Assembly (NCBI GenBank): GCA_018697195.1
Contig: CM031858.1
Span: 90,249,473-90,313,472 of the forward strand
Length of the DNA stretch: 64,000 nt
Reading direction: 5' to 3'
Source of the DNA: Certhia americana
Taxonomy: Eukaryota; Chordata; Aves; Passeriformes; Certhiidae
Of this stretch, positions 12,633-24,864 are shown one piece after another. A program made the position numbers and the translations under genes. How positions within the stretch are numbered: position 1 is the first letter of the stretch; the number at the start of each line of letters is the position of its first letter. The notes under the pieces are model-generated. The model did no database searches, had not been told where the DNA came from, and was given only the letters and a program-made list of their open reading frames with translations.

Positions 12633-14304
12633 GCTATTACTTTTGAGTTGAGCTGTCCCCTGCAACTACCTGTCCCACATCTCTGGTATTCCTTAAATTG
12701 ACTGGTTAGATATAAATTAATGACATCACATCTATAATTCTGTGACTTTTCTCAATGTGAGGTACAGCTGCATTTTCTGAGATTGAGATTGTTGTATTTA
12801 CACCCTACTCCACAAATATATTTTGACAAATTATCACCAGAGCTTTGGTAATAATTGCAAAAATGCATTGCATATTTTCTTAACAAGTATGGATTCAAAA
12901 CCAGATATAAGTATGAGATCCTTGCAAAAAAGGATATCTCTCACACGCTTAAGAGACAGAAAATCCTTGCAGTTTACAGATGAAGAGCTGTATTAATTTA
13001 AACTCCAATTCTGTAAAGCCACAGAATTCAAATTAAAAATCACCATCTCTGAAAATGTATTGAGATGGAATGTACAGGACAACACTCAGGTTGTAACTTG
13101 AATTCTACTCTTCAGCACGTAGGAATTGACAGAATCTGGGTTCTGGCTGTTGTTCCAAGAAAAGAGGCCAAAGACTAAACAGGACTGAGAACAGATTCTT
13201 TCTTCCCTGTAAATAGAGGGTGCAGGCTGCTGAAGCAGTTTAAGATTGCTGATAATAATCAGCATTGTGATGCTCGAAGAATGAAAGAGTCACTTAATTC
13301 TCCAGGTAAGCCAAGCAGCTTCGACAGTTCCACTGGAACTGGATGTGTTGTGAAGAACAACTGCAGCAAATGCAGGCACATTACTGGATGGATCTATTCA
13401 TTCAGCTGGGAAGAAAAGTCTGTGAGAAAGAAGACTAAATCATTAATTAATCTGTATTTCCTTCTATACCTTAAATTGTGAAAAATTAGATTTTATGTAA
13501 TTTAAAACTTCCTCCTTTCTAAAACTCTTTGCCTCCTGTTATGACAGAAGTTGTTTAGATAATCTCTAGTGGATCTGCCTTCAGTTCTACTCTTCTAACA
13601 GTAACAAAATAGACTATTTGTGTTGTGCAGAATTTTTCCTGTTCCTTTATTATAATTTCAAAAGTGAATAAAACATACTTCTAAAAGACTAAAGCCTAAA
13701 GGTCTTCTTGAAAACAGTAACACTATCTATAAAACATATTCAAGATAAAAGAATCATATTAAATGTATTTCTACAGTGAAATAATACTGTAAAGAAGACA
13801 GAAAGAATATTGTTTTCTAAAAATAGAAGCCTTAAAAAAATATTATCTCTGTCTTCATCGTACTTTCTCCCCTCAACACAAAATATATCCCACTTACAAC
13901 CAGTATTCTACCACCATCTTTCAAACGTAACTTTTACATCTACCCAGCCATCAAAATTAGCTAGGAAAGGACATTTTTCTCAGTGATAGTACATCAATTT
14001 GTTCCTATTTTGATACTAATGAAAGCGCTGTCAGTCTTGTCTGTACATGTTTGTTTGTTCCAGTAACCCTCTCCTAAGAAGGGTGGATCTGCTCCTGCCT
14101 CTCTGGTACAGGTCCTATGGTGTGGGCAGACTTGGAGAGCCTGGCAAAGTCACCCCTCCACCAGGCAGAGCTGTTGCATTTTTGCTGAGCAATGCAGCTC
14201 TAGGGAAGAATATTCATTTGTGTCCCTTTTAGGCACTATTGTTCCATGAGGAGTACAGCACTGACCTGTCTCTACTGCCTGCAGATCTCCAGGTCGGTCA
14301 GAGA
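12630..14304. other. Non-coding, no feature recognised
   Basis: AT-rich sequence with only short open frames (66 codons at most) and no recognisable repeat family or RNA gene. Confidence 0.6.
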
Positions 14305-14325
14305 ATTGCATTGCATTGCATTGCA
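14305..14325. repeat. (ATTGC)n short tandem repeat
   Basis: About four copies of the five-base unit ATTGC, then a degenerate copy. The 73-codon minus-strand frame across it contains a CNAMQ-type repeat that comes simply from this microsatellite. Confidence 0.85.
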
Positions 14326-16599
14326 CTGAATTGTGCTGCACAGCTTTCCTGCCTCTGCCAGGGTTTCTTTCCTTCTTTCCAAGACCTGAGGATTTGTGCT
14401 GGACTTGGCAAATATCAGATGTGAAATCAAATTAGCTGATGACCTGCTATCATGGCATGTTCCTCTCATATTTGTAGATACTGCCACTGACAAAACCAGG
14501 CTGATGTATTACTCTTGTAACTTTCCCATGAAGAAAAATTACTCGTACAATCCTATACGCGTTGTATAGCTGTAGTAGCCACAGAGAAAACACTGTGATC
14601 CAATTACAACTTAACATGTTCTAACACTTACCAGTTGAGAAAGTATCAAGATGTCGATAGATCTGAATCAATACATCCCTTTTTCTGGTTGATCAAATAT
14701 AGTTCAAAAGGCAATTTGACACAGGCCAACTTCTGGCCTACATATACATGACAATCAAAGGCTCACTGGAAGTGAATAATTTTCCTTTTCTCAATTTTTT
14801 TACTTGACGGTTTCCTCAGATATCTTTTATCCACCTTTCCACTTCACCACTGGGTTTCACATTTCTTAGAAAAAAACCCCAAACAGATCCACACTTTTTT
14901 TTACACATATTCCAAACTACAGAATATTAGCCTCAGGGAGATCTTATGCTTTTCCTTCCTTAAACCAGTTTAAACTTGGTGAAAGCATTCCTGTTGTGGC
15001 CTTTTTCTGTCATGCTGATATGCTCTTGAACCTTTCTGGCTATTTTGTCATGGGGGATTTCAGTATTCACTTTGAAAAGTAAAGAATTCAGGAGACAAAC
15101 ACAGAGCAAATATCAACTACAAAGTCACTAACTTCCAACACTAATATGATGAAGCATATCAGAAAAATCTTTTATCAAATTAAATATAATGATCATAACT
15201 AAGTAAAAGCAATAAAAATAAGAACTTACTTGGAAAGTGATTGTTAAGTGACTTTCAGTGTAAAAATTTTGTTTACAAATATTGAATATTTAATCAGGAA
15301 ATATTATTCTGCTGATATGAAAGAATTTATTATGAATTAGTGCAATATGAATTTTTTATCATTTCAATGTATTGAGCAAACTGAACTGATTTTGTTTTCT
15401 CAAATTAGCATTGTATCTGGCTATGATAAAATATCTGCATCTCAAAGAACTTATGTTGACCACTCAGGCTCCAGAAGCTTTTTTCACTCAGAGGCAAAGC
15501 TTCTTAGTGGGTCCCTGTCTGGCGCGATGGAAATGACGTTTGGTGTGGACAAAGAAAAAGTCTGAAGAGCAGAGAGCAGAGGGAACCCAGCAGCTCTGAA
15601 CCACAGCCCAGAGTGTGCCTTATAGTGAGGCACTACACCATGAAGTGCAGGAGGGATAGAAGGTTTTCTATCCAACAAACAAATGAAAACATTTTCACTC
15701 TCTGGTCAATAAAAAAAATAAAGAAGTTATATAATTCAATATTTTTTTAATAAAATTCGGCATAGTTCCTCACTTCATATTTCTTGGTGTTTTAAGGTGA
15801 AGGTTGAAATTTACTAGCAGAAATTCTGAAATTTTGGCTCCTTTTGGACTTCACTGGTGCTCAAAAAAGAAAAAAGAAAAAGGGAACTTTATTTTTTCAT
15901 GTCTATGTGAAAAATGGATCTTTTCTCTCATAATATTCCTTTGTTATGTAATTCTTGAAGTAAAAACTTCCTCTGGAAAACTTCAGGACTGATTTAAATT
16001 AAATGTCTTCCTCTACAGCTGACTAAAAAAGTCCATTAGACATTGAACATGTTTCTTAAGGACATGAACTTCAGCTGAAGTTATGTACATAAATCTTAGG
16101 TAGGATACAGAGCATATGTGGAATATTTTCATAAATTCGCTGGGTAAGTGATAGATGAAAAGCAAGGTCAATCCAAAGGTGCAATAATAATAGAAACTGG
16201 AAAAAAAAAAAAGTAGAATTCTTCTTCATCCAGCTTCATCCAGCATATTTCTTGCCATCCGTACTCTCAAAAATTACTTTTAAGACACTGGAGATTCTTT
16301 TAGTTTCAAAAGTAACTATTGTTTCTTTATAGTCTTATCCCTTTATAATTCATGTTTTTCTTCTGTTCACAAAGAAGGACCAAGTAGTCATGAAATAATA
16401 AAAGCTTTCCTTTTTACATCATTAATGTTGTTATCATTCTATGTTTTGAGTCATGTTTTGTTACAAAATAACAGTGAGATGTTTAGCAGCAATTAATAGC
16501 TGCACCCTTGCTTATTTACAAAAGAACCTGTTATACTTTAATTTCACATTAAGGTATTCTTTATAGCAGTGGTGTGACCTTTGCCAAGAAAAAAAAATG
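14326..16599. other. Non-coding, no feature recognised
   Basis: No gene, repeat family or RNA gene recognised. A small tandem duplication CTTCATCCAG x2 occurs near 16227-16248. Opposed open frames at 15347-15678 overlap and cannot both be real; neither is recognisable. Confidence 0.55.
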
Positions 16600-17190
16600 C
16601 TGAGTCCTCTGCAACTGGTAACTGATGAGAAAGTGGAATCTTTCGTTCTGCCAATTACAGACAGTAATTGCCATGTAATGAAGTTAATGTTTTGTAGAAT
16701 TTACAACCTGATATTAATGGTGTTTCTTTGCCACCCTCTCTTATCCAACTTAATTTTTGCCCAGCTTTTTCACTACAAAAGAAACAGGACAATGTGTGAA
16801 GGCTCATTAATTCTATTTAGTTTTGATTTTTTTTTTCCCTCCCTTCTTTTCTCCCTGCCTCCTGGAGGTGAAAAAAGAGCCATGCCATCAGGCCTTTACG
16901 TAAACTCTGGTTCATGTAAGGGTGAAAGTTACAGCCTCCACACAGCAGCTTGCACCATATAAATGCTCCCCTTTCAATTTCAGCTGAGGCCGTTTAATGG
17001 CCATGCCGTTTTATTGCCTTCTTGATCACCAATTACACCACCAAGAACAATGAGCCCAACACTTAAATGAGGAGGCCTCAAATTTGCCTTCATTTGCCAA
17101 CGTGTTTCGTAGCAACACTTTCTTTCAAAGCTCAGATCGCCTAATTACGAGGATGAAGATGGATCAGAGTTTGAAAAAGGCTCTCAGCAC
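16600..17190. promoter_or_regulatory. Candidate conserved non-coding element (enhancer-like)
   Basis: This stretch lacks repeats and carries many developmental transcription-factor core motifs. I see an inverted pair CAATTAC/GTAATTG at 16652-16670, CAATTA at 17030-17035, TAATTA at 17142-17147, a SOX-type AACAATG at 17046-17052 and the palindrome ATGGCCAT at 16997-17004. The 121-codon frame at 16597-16962 runs through it but begins in an A run and contains a Phe-rich T-tract translation, so it is not a coding call. Conservation in other birds is inferred from texture, not seen. Confidence 0.3.
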
Positions 17191-18089
17191 CAGAACAATA
17201 TGCTAACCTAACTGTACTCCCTGTACTCCTACTGTATTATTGTGACCCCAAGCTGCCCTTCTAGCACTCTGCCTGACCTCCTGCCTCCAAGAGGAAGCCG
17301 TGCCTGCCCTCCCTATCTCCAGAGTGTCACTGCAGAATTTGGGAGGGTGCTGCTGAGACTGGTGACAATGGAATCTAGGAAAAATAAATCATAAGACAGA
17401 AACTAGACAAATTGAGGAACCACAGGATACCAAAAGCATTTACACGTTATTTTGTTTTGCCGCTAATGGCTGAAACGAATAAATCAGGGTGTGTTAACTC
17501 CAGTGTGCTTCCCAGAGCAAATGCTAAATGTTTTACTATCTTTGTTAGGAACTAATAGCAGGGCTGAGGGATTGTAGATGCTCACTATTCAACCAGGAAT
17601 TTGAAGGGACTGTTAGTATACTAAAAGTAAGTATAACTGCAATATATGGTAAAGATAAAAAGCTAAATGGAATAAAGTTACATACAAGTTCAAAGACTAG
17701 AGTTATAGAAATTGCAGATGTTTCCCCTGTTTTAAAATATATCTTAATAAGAATTTATTGGTTCATATATTTGCTTACATAAATCAGTCACCTAAATATT
17801 TTGCAGGTTATTTGCTGCAAAGTGACACTGGAAAAAAATGTTGCTACTCATTAAACAGTCAGTATGTTTACTACATACACTGTACAATCTCCCTCCAATT
17901 CTGGTGCTACCACATTCTGAAGGATGTGTCTTTGAGGTAAAAGATCACAGAAATTCATCACCATGGAAATACTTATCAAATTACTTTTGGAATCATTCAT
18001 AAATATTAACATAGGTAGACTCAGGTTTTGTAAAGATCTATAAAACTGATGACATTTTTTTTTTCTGTTTCTTTAGGTTTCCAAATTTT
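17191..18089. other. Non-coding, no feature recognised
   Basis: The first 200 bases are GC-richer and may belong to the preceding candidate element. The rest is AT-rich without genes or repeats that I can name. Confidence 0.5.
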
Positions 18090-18330
18090 TCCAGCAGAAG
18101 TTAGTTCATGTCTAACCATGTAACAATTTATTTATGCAGTTGACTTTACATTCTGTGTGCAGTCCCAGGAAACATCCAATAGCAATTAAGCAGCATTTGA
18201 AGAATTGGGGCCTTTGTTGAAGAGTGAAAAAATGTGTGTGCTAATTGTTACAAGAGAATTATGCAGTAATAAACACAATTGAACTTTTGCTGCAGGGAAA
18301 GAATCAAAATTCATTTTCAATTTTAACTTT
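18090..18330. promoter_or_regulatory. Candidate conserved non-coding element
   Basis: A repeat-free stretch with closely spaced homeodomain-type cores: CAATTAA at 18183-18189, TAATTG at 18242-18247 and CAATTG at 18276-18281. It also has a SOX/TCF-like CCTTTGTTG at 18211-18219. The sequence has the look of an amniote conserved element, but no alignment was possible here. Confidence 0.25.
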
Positions 18331-20599
18331 CATGCTTATCTGCCAAGACTTGAAATATGTAAACTTTACATTATATTAATGTAAGGCTTTGTATCCTGAT
18401 TTTCCATATGAAATAAAGCAGAAAATTCAAAGCTTATGGGCTTGGGTAACTGGCAACTACTCCATTTTCTTACCATGATCTCACTGTTACGAAGTGCAAC
18501 AATCTCACAGGAGAATCGTGTTCTCTTCATATGATCAAGATTTCAGAAAAGGAAAAGCTATTCCAGCCGTGAAATCCAGATAAGTACAACACTTCTGTAT
18601 TAGAAATACTTTAGTTACAATGCTTATTGTTTGTATTTCAAAACATCAAAAATTCCGGTAAAAGAGGTGCTCAGTGGGTCCAAGCTGTAAAAAATTACAA
18701 TTGTATTATAGTTTGTCTTTCTCCTGTGCATAAAGGCACGATACAAAATATGAAAAATCCAATGAAAACATTAAAAATTATATTTCAATTTGGAGATTAC
18801 AACAGTATATAAAATCTGAATACAAATTTTTTTTTTACCTGCCCTCACTCATAAATACTTGAACAGATATTCTAATACATTCTCAGAATTGACAAATAGC
18901 ATGCAAAAAAATTCAGACACAAAAGATAAGAAGCATATGAGCAATTAGAAAAAATAATTTAATAGCGAAATCAGTTTGGCAAGCTGACAGACATTTATTG
19001 CAATAAGTGCAAACAAGTGGATATATATCCCATAAATAATAATGTGGAAGGTATGGGCATAACAGAAGAAAGGCATCTTTCAAAATTAAACTGAAACACA
19101 GACAGTCATAAAATTTTGTAAATTCACTGAGTGCAGACTATGAGAAGCTGACTATAGGGGAATCCCATGCTCCCAGCACAATGTAGACTTTCAGAAAATG
19201 CTCTTACCAAACAATCTGGCTCCCATCACACGTATACAGAAAGCAACTGAACCAAGATATCTTAAATTCAAAATCAAATGAGAGCAAAATGAGATTTAAA
19301 TGTTAAATAGCCTCTCTTAAACCACCATGAATATGTTCTGGGTATATGGAAACATCTTGCTTTTTTTTTTTTTTTTTTTTGTGAATTCCAATAGCAGGAC
19401 AATTAGGGTGAACAACAGTGCTAAGTAATGTATTATTGTGATTCAGAGACTTCATGTCATCACAAGAACTTCAAAACACAGAAGTACCAGACAGGCACAG
19501 CAGTTGTATTTTAGAGTCAGTTAATTACACAATGCCCAGAGTTTTTAAATTAACCTTTGTGATCTTATAATTGTCATTTTAATATAAACTTAAATGTGCT
19601 TTAAGTAATACATGCATAAATATTTGAGGCTTTGAAATCTGCTAGGGATAGGTTGTACTTCTAAAGCCAGTTCTGAGAAAAACTCCCTGGAGAGAACAGT
19701 CTGGTATAGGTTGTACTTTGAAAACTGCAACAGGATAGCTGCCATGAGCTAAAGACACTCCAAAATGGAGTTTAAAACATTATTGTCAATCCCAACTTTA
19801 ATGCTTGCTGGTAAGAATAAGTGCTTTGTCTTCTGAGCTTTTTGATTGCTTGGCTGATGAAAATGTAAGGACTTGCATCTCTAAGCAGAAGGCACAAACT
19901 CTCCTCATGATGCATTTAGCTTCAGAAGTCAGTGCGTTGAAATCCAAACTTGTTTGCCAGATATTTTAATTTGTCTACAGCTGTCCTTGTGGGCAGGGTG
20001 GGGCAGATGAAAGCATCCTGATGCAGAACTCCTTCCCAAGCTACAGCTGGCAGGTTGGCTCAGCATCTGTGAGTGTCTGTGCACTGGAGTGTGTGGTTGA
20101 GCCAGAGAGGGAGGGAGAAAACAATATTGAAAAGACAAATGTTTAGAAATTATTTCACTTGTCTGGTATGTAATTTGGTTTTGACTTATGAACATGTTGG
20201 GCTTTTCTAACTGTAGGAATTCATCAGAAGCAATACTTTGAGGGGAGGTTTTTATTTTCCATCTTCCAGGCTGCATTGATACCCAACGGAACATGCAAAT
20301 ATTCAGCAGTTTCCCATCACAAAAGTATTAGAGCAAAACATTTGCTTTTGTACGGTTGTGATCTTCTTGGCAGAGAAATGAAGAGCTGTATGGTAATTGG
20401 CATAGTCTTTCTTTTTTCCCATTTGCTTTTTTTTTAACTGGTAAAGAAAGACAAAGTGCTGACATGGGACTTCATTTCACTGTGTGCTACTCAACAAATC
20501 GTTGTTTTAAGAACTCATGAGAATCCTTATGTGAGTTCTGATCTTTGCTTTAAAGGAGAATGTTTTTGGGGAGCATATGACCACAATGCCAAGCTAAAA
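18331..20599. other. Non-coding AT-rich sequence with a poly(T) tract
   Basis: No gene recognised. A 20-base poly(T) occupies 19361-19380. The 13-base string ATAGGTTGTACTT occurs twice, near 19648 and 19707. The 121-codon minus-strand frame at 19929-20294 lies in slightly GC-richer sequence and is not recognisable. Confidence 0.55.
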
Positions 20600-21535
20600 G
20601 TCGAAAAGAGACAAGTTTAAAATTGGCCAGATTTCATGGCTTAGAGGACAATAATCAGTGGCTCAATATCTAACTAGCAAGCAATGAGCAAAACTGGACT
20701 GATATTGTTCAGCTGGTTGACTAAAAAAACAGTATGATAAAAGCAAGCTTGCAGATACTAAACTGGAGAAAGGATGGAAATTAGCCATAGAGCTTTAGTC
20801 CAGAGTGATTCTGAGATATTTGAAATTTAGGTCAATGGAAACCTACACAAATTTTTAGTGAGGAGATATGCAAGGTTCTGCACCTGCAGCAAGTAGGCAC
20901 CCTTTTAAAACCAACATACTTAATATCAGCCCAGATGAAAGGCCCTGAGCTTACAATGGATATCAAACAGCACTGGAGTTAACAGTACACTCTCTTCACA
21001 AATGGTATATGCCACATCTGTTTAGTTTTGGATAGTCTAGTGCAAAAGAGGTGTTGGAAAAAAACAAAAGGGCCCAGCAGCAGAGTATCAAGACAAATAG
21101 GAGTCTTAATAAGTCTGTGGTACAGCCTAAAAGGAGATACTGAGTAAAGCTTAATCCAGAATACAGGAGTCTAAGGGCAGGAATCTGTGAGCAGCCTACA
21201 CCTGGATGACGGATAGTTCTGAGGAAAATGGAGCCAGGTGCTTTCCAGCAGGGACAAATGATATTACAGGGAGAAATGGCCACTATCATGGTTTGGGTTA
21301 TTCAGACTGGATATTAGAAAAGATATTCTCCACTAAGGCATTAGAATAAAACTAAAACAGAATGATCAGCAGAATGGTACCCAAAGGTATAGTAGAATCT
21401 CCATCCTTGAAAGTTCAGAAAACTTGGCTGAAAACTTGGTGACCTGGTCTACTGCTGGCAGTATTCATCCCTTCACTGGGACTAGATGATCTCCAGAGCT
21501 CTCTTCTAACCAGCATTTCTACGATTTTATGAAGA
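20600..21535 (+). mobile_element. CR1 LINE, 5'-truncated, diverged
   Basis: This is the 3' part of a CR1 retrotransposon. It begins inside the reverse-transcriptase region of ORF2 (the endonuclease/RT protein that copies CR1 RNA at its target) and runs into the 3' UTR. Visible landmarks in order are: a CAGTGGCTCAATATCTAACT block near 20656-20676; AAGCTTGCAGATACTAAACTGG near 20742-20765, which corresponds to the catalytic FADD segment but has lost one codon's worth of sequence; GCAAGGTTCTGCACCTGC near 20870; CAGACTGGATATTAGAAAAG near 21303; and the 3' UTR signature GGGACTAGATGATCTCCAGAG near 21478-21498. It ends near a degraded TTCTACGATTTTATG tail. Stops and frameshifts throughout make it inactive. 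It looks older than the copy at 23.5 kb. Confidence 0.8.
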
Positions 21536-23477
21536 AGCCTAGCAGAAAAGCAAATGTAGAATAAAAAAGTTAGTGTGCTGCACTGAAGAGGGGAAAAAGA
21601 GATTGAGAGTGAAACATTAAAAAAACAGTGAAAAAGAGTTACTCTCTTAAGCACAGAAAGGGAAATCTTGAATTAGCTAGGGCTGGTGCTAGAAAAGAGT
21701 ACACAGAGTAGTCACAGGAAACGGGAAAGGGAAATCAATCTACAGATGAGAAGCAGGATGCAAGGGAGAGAACTGAGGTTGTGGACCAACCTGAAGAATA
21801 GACAGGTCCATGTAAATAGTGAACTTTGCATTCAAAAAAACTGACAGATATGTAAAAAAACCCCATACACGAAAAATCACTAAGGCTCTCTGCACAGGAG
21901 CTAGAAAAGCATCCTGAAAGTTGGCATGAAATAAACTGATAGTCAGCCTTTGCCTGTGCCACCAGAAGATTTTCAGTGTAGTGCAGCAAGAATTACTAAA
22001 CCAAGCAAAAGAAAGTGCTTTAGTGTCACTCTGTCATTATTTAGGAATGGTATTCCCCAATTTAGTACTCCCACTATAAAGACCATGCACCACTCCCCTT
22101 CCTATCCCTCCAACAGAAGGTAGAAAAGGCAGAGATTATGGCTTAAGATATGAACAATTTGCTGTAAACAGCAACAAGATAAGAAAACAGAACAGTGATA
22201 TGATAATTCAAAACATCCATGGATATCTACATGTTTTTTCTTAGTGACAGTCTTACTTAGACTCAGAAGAATAATTAAAAAAGATAGAATGAGAAATAAG
22301 AATTAATCAAATGGTGTCTCCTTCTGGGCTTAGAGAATGCCACATAAGTGAAGTAACATAAATATAGAAAAAAATGGATAGAGAGAAAGAAAAACATATA
22401 GCATCAATATACATGAGAACATATAAATTTCACAAAGTCAGTGAAAAAGTTATTCTTTTCACTCAGATACAGAGCCAGCACTTTGATCAAATAGCAAGTA
22501 GATGAGTCAGAAAAACAGAAAATCCTAAACCACCAATGCGAGAAACATAGTATCGACAAACTGCATCTAAAAGTGCTGCAGTAAAGCTGATAAGACTGTA
22601 TTCGGAGAAGTTAACCCACAATTTTTGGAAGTCTAAAAAGGTTAATAGTACTGCCCATCATACAGAAGCTTAAACAGCAACTTCTGCAAAAGTCTGGTGG
22701 GGTGATTGGAAATCTTTTGGCGAAAAGTAAAACTTACTTTCCTAAGCTTTTTAAGCTAATGAACGAGTTAGCTGGCATGAGTGTTACCTAGAAACATAGA
22801 AAGAACAAAAAGGGAAGAAAGTCACTTAAAAGATAGAGTAGAGGTAAACAGGACTTTGAATTAAGTTAACAGTATGAAGCCTTTTCTTTGTGTGTGTGTG
22901 TTTGTGAAAATAGATTTATCATTTTAAAAGAAATTGTATTCTGAAACAATCTTCCAATTTTGGAGGATGAAATAAAAAATTAACATATTTTCAAACTGGA
23001 ATTCAGAATGTTTGGAGTTTTATATCAGAATTTAATATCTACAGCACAAAAAACTGAAATCTATATTTCAGAAAATTGTTTAATATCTCTTTTACTTTAT
23101 TCTTGTTTCATTATCATCAACTTTCAATGCCACAACCCTTCAACAAAGGCAAGTATAAGTTTCAGTTTGGGAACCACTTTGTAATTTCTTGGAAGCAAGG
23201 TAAGACCTAGAGCATTGATTATAGACAATACCTTCACCAGAGACTGCTTCTTTTGGATGAATTAAGAACACTCATAAAAAAAAGAAAGAAAATGCTGCAG
23301 TTTAATTGTTTGCATGTAATCTTTGATGAGGCTCTATATATGAAAACAACAGATATTGTTAAAAATACTTTAATTTAATCCTTGCCTTTCCTGAAATGGT
23401 TTAATCACGAGTTCCATTCTGAAGTAGGATCTGATATCCTTGATATATAATAAGTTGTATCTTCAAAAGTCATAATC
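21536..23477. other. Non-coding, purine-rich, no feature recognised
   Basis: The plus strand is rich in A and G over much of this interval, which opens reading frames on the minus strand (79 and 84 codons). Neither is recognisable. No repeat family identified. Confidence 0.55.
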
Positions 23478-24864
23478 AGGTGAAGTCCCAGGTGACTGGA
23501 AAATAGGAAAGATTGGGCCTATCTTTAAAGAGGGTGGAAATTAGGTCCCTGGGAACTACCAGCCTTTCAGCTTTACCTCTGTGCCCAGGAAGATCATAGA
23601 ACAAACCCTTAGAAGCTATACTGAGTCACATAGAGGTCATTGGAGGCAGCCATCACAGCTTCATCAAGGACAAGTCCTGCCTGACACCCAGACTTCTATG
23701 ATGCAGTGAATACATGCGTGAACAAGGAAAGGGCTACAGATGTCATTCATCTGGACTGCTGTAAAGCATTTGATGTGGTCCCTCACAACTTGCTTCTCTC
23801 TAAATTGGAGAGAATTGGAATCAGTGGATGGACTGTTAGATGGACAAGGAATTGGTTTCACAGTTGCATCTAGAAGGTGGTGGTCAACAGAGTCCCAGTG
23901 GACATCAGTGACAAGTGGTGTCCTTCATATTGGGACAGGTGTTATATAATATCTTCATTAATGACATAGGAAAAGGGATCTAGTGTACCTTCAGCAAATT
24001 TGCAGATGACACTAAGCGGAGTGGTACAGCTGGCATGTCCTGGAGGACAGGATGCCATCCAGAGGGACCTGGACAAGCTTGAGATGTGGGGCTATGAGAA
24101 TCATCGTGATGTTCTAACAGGACCAAGTTCAAGGTGCTGTACCTGAGTTGAGGCAACCCTTACGATCAATACAGCCTGGGGGATTAAAAAATCAAGAGCT
24201 GCTCTTCTGAGAAGGATTTGAGTGTGCTGGTGGATGAGCTGTCAATGTGCACTTACAGACCATAAAGCCAACTGTATCAGGGTTGCATCCAAAGCAGTAT
24301 GGCCAACAGGTTGAGGGAGGTGATCTCTCCCTACTCCTGTTTGGTGAGACCCTACGTGGAATACTGCACCCAGCTCTGGGGTTGGCAACACAAGAAGGAC
24401 ATGGACTTGTTGGACTAAGTCCAGAGGAGACCACCAAGATGATTAGAGAGGGATGGGGCACCTCTCCTAGGAGAAAAGGCTGAAAGAATTGAAGTTATCC
24501 ATCCTGAAAAGACAAGGCTTTGGTGTGATCTAATTTTGTCCTTTCAGTACCTAAAGGAAACCTACAAGAAAGATGGAGAAAGACTATTTGCTAGGGTATA
24601 AAGTGTGACAGGACAATTGGGAATGGTAAGAGAGTAGATTTAGATTAGAAATCAGAAAGAAATTCTTTACTGTACAGGGGCGAGGCACAGGAACAAGTTG
24701 CCCAGAGAAGTTGTGGATGTTCTATCCCTGAAAATGTTCATGGTTAGGTTGGATGGGGTTTTGAGCAACCTGGTCTAGTGGAAAATGTCCCTGACCATGG
24801 TAGAGAGGTTGAAACTAGATGATCTTTAAGGTCTCTTTCAAAGCAAACTGTTCTATGATTCTAT
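23478..24864 (+). mobile_element. CR1 LINE, 5'-truncated, longest copy in window
   Basis: About 1.4 kb of CR1 ORF2 plus 3' UTR. The reverse-transcriptase core is readable but broken. At 23763-23774 the codons give K-A-F-D, the conserved block containing the first catalytic aspartate. At 23999-24010 they give F-A-D-D, the catalytic pair. These two blocks lie in different reading frames (23763 and 23999 differ by a non-multiple of three), so at least one frameshift separates them. Downstream come the ORF2 C-terminal region, the 3' UTR phrase GTTGAAACTAGATGATCTTTAAGGTC near 24809-24833, and the terminal TTCTATGATTCTAT. The short open frames inside it are remnants or antisense shadows. Inactive. 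Confidence 0.95.

Noticed and set aside
16597..16962. 121-codon open frame
   Set aside because: It begins just after a poly(A) run, includes a Phe-rich translation of a T-rich tract and overlaps a stretch better explained as a regulatory element.
23664..24483. Short open frames inside the CR1 at 23.5-24.9 kb
   Set aside because: They are fragments or antisense shadows of the decayed CR1 ORF2, not separate genes.
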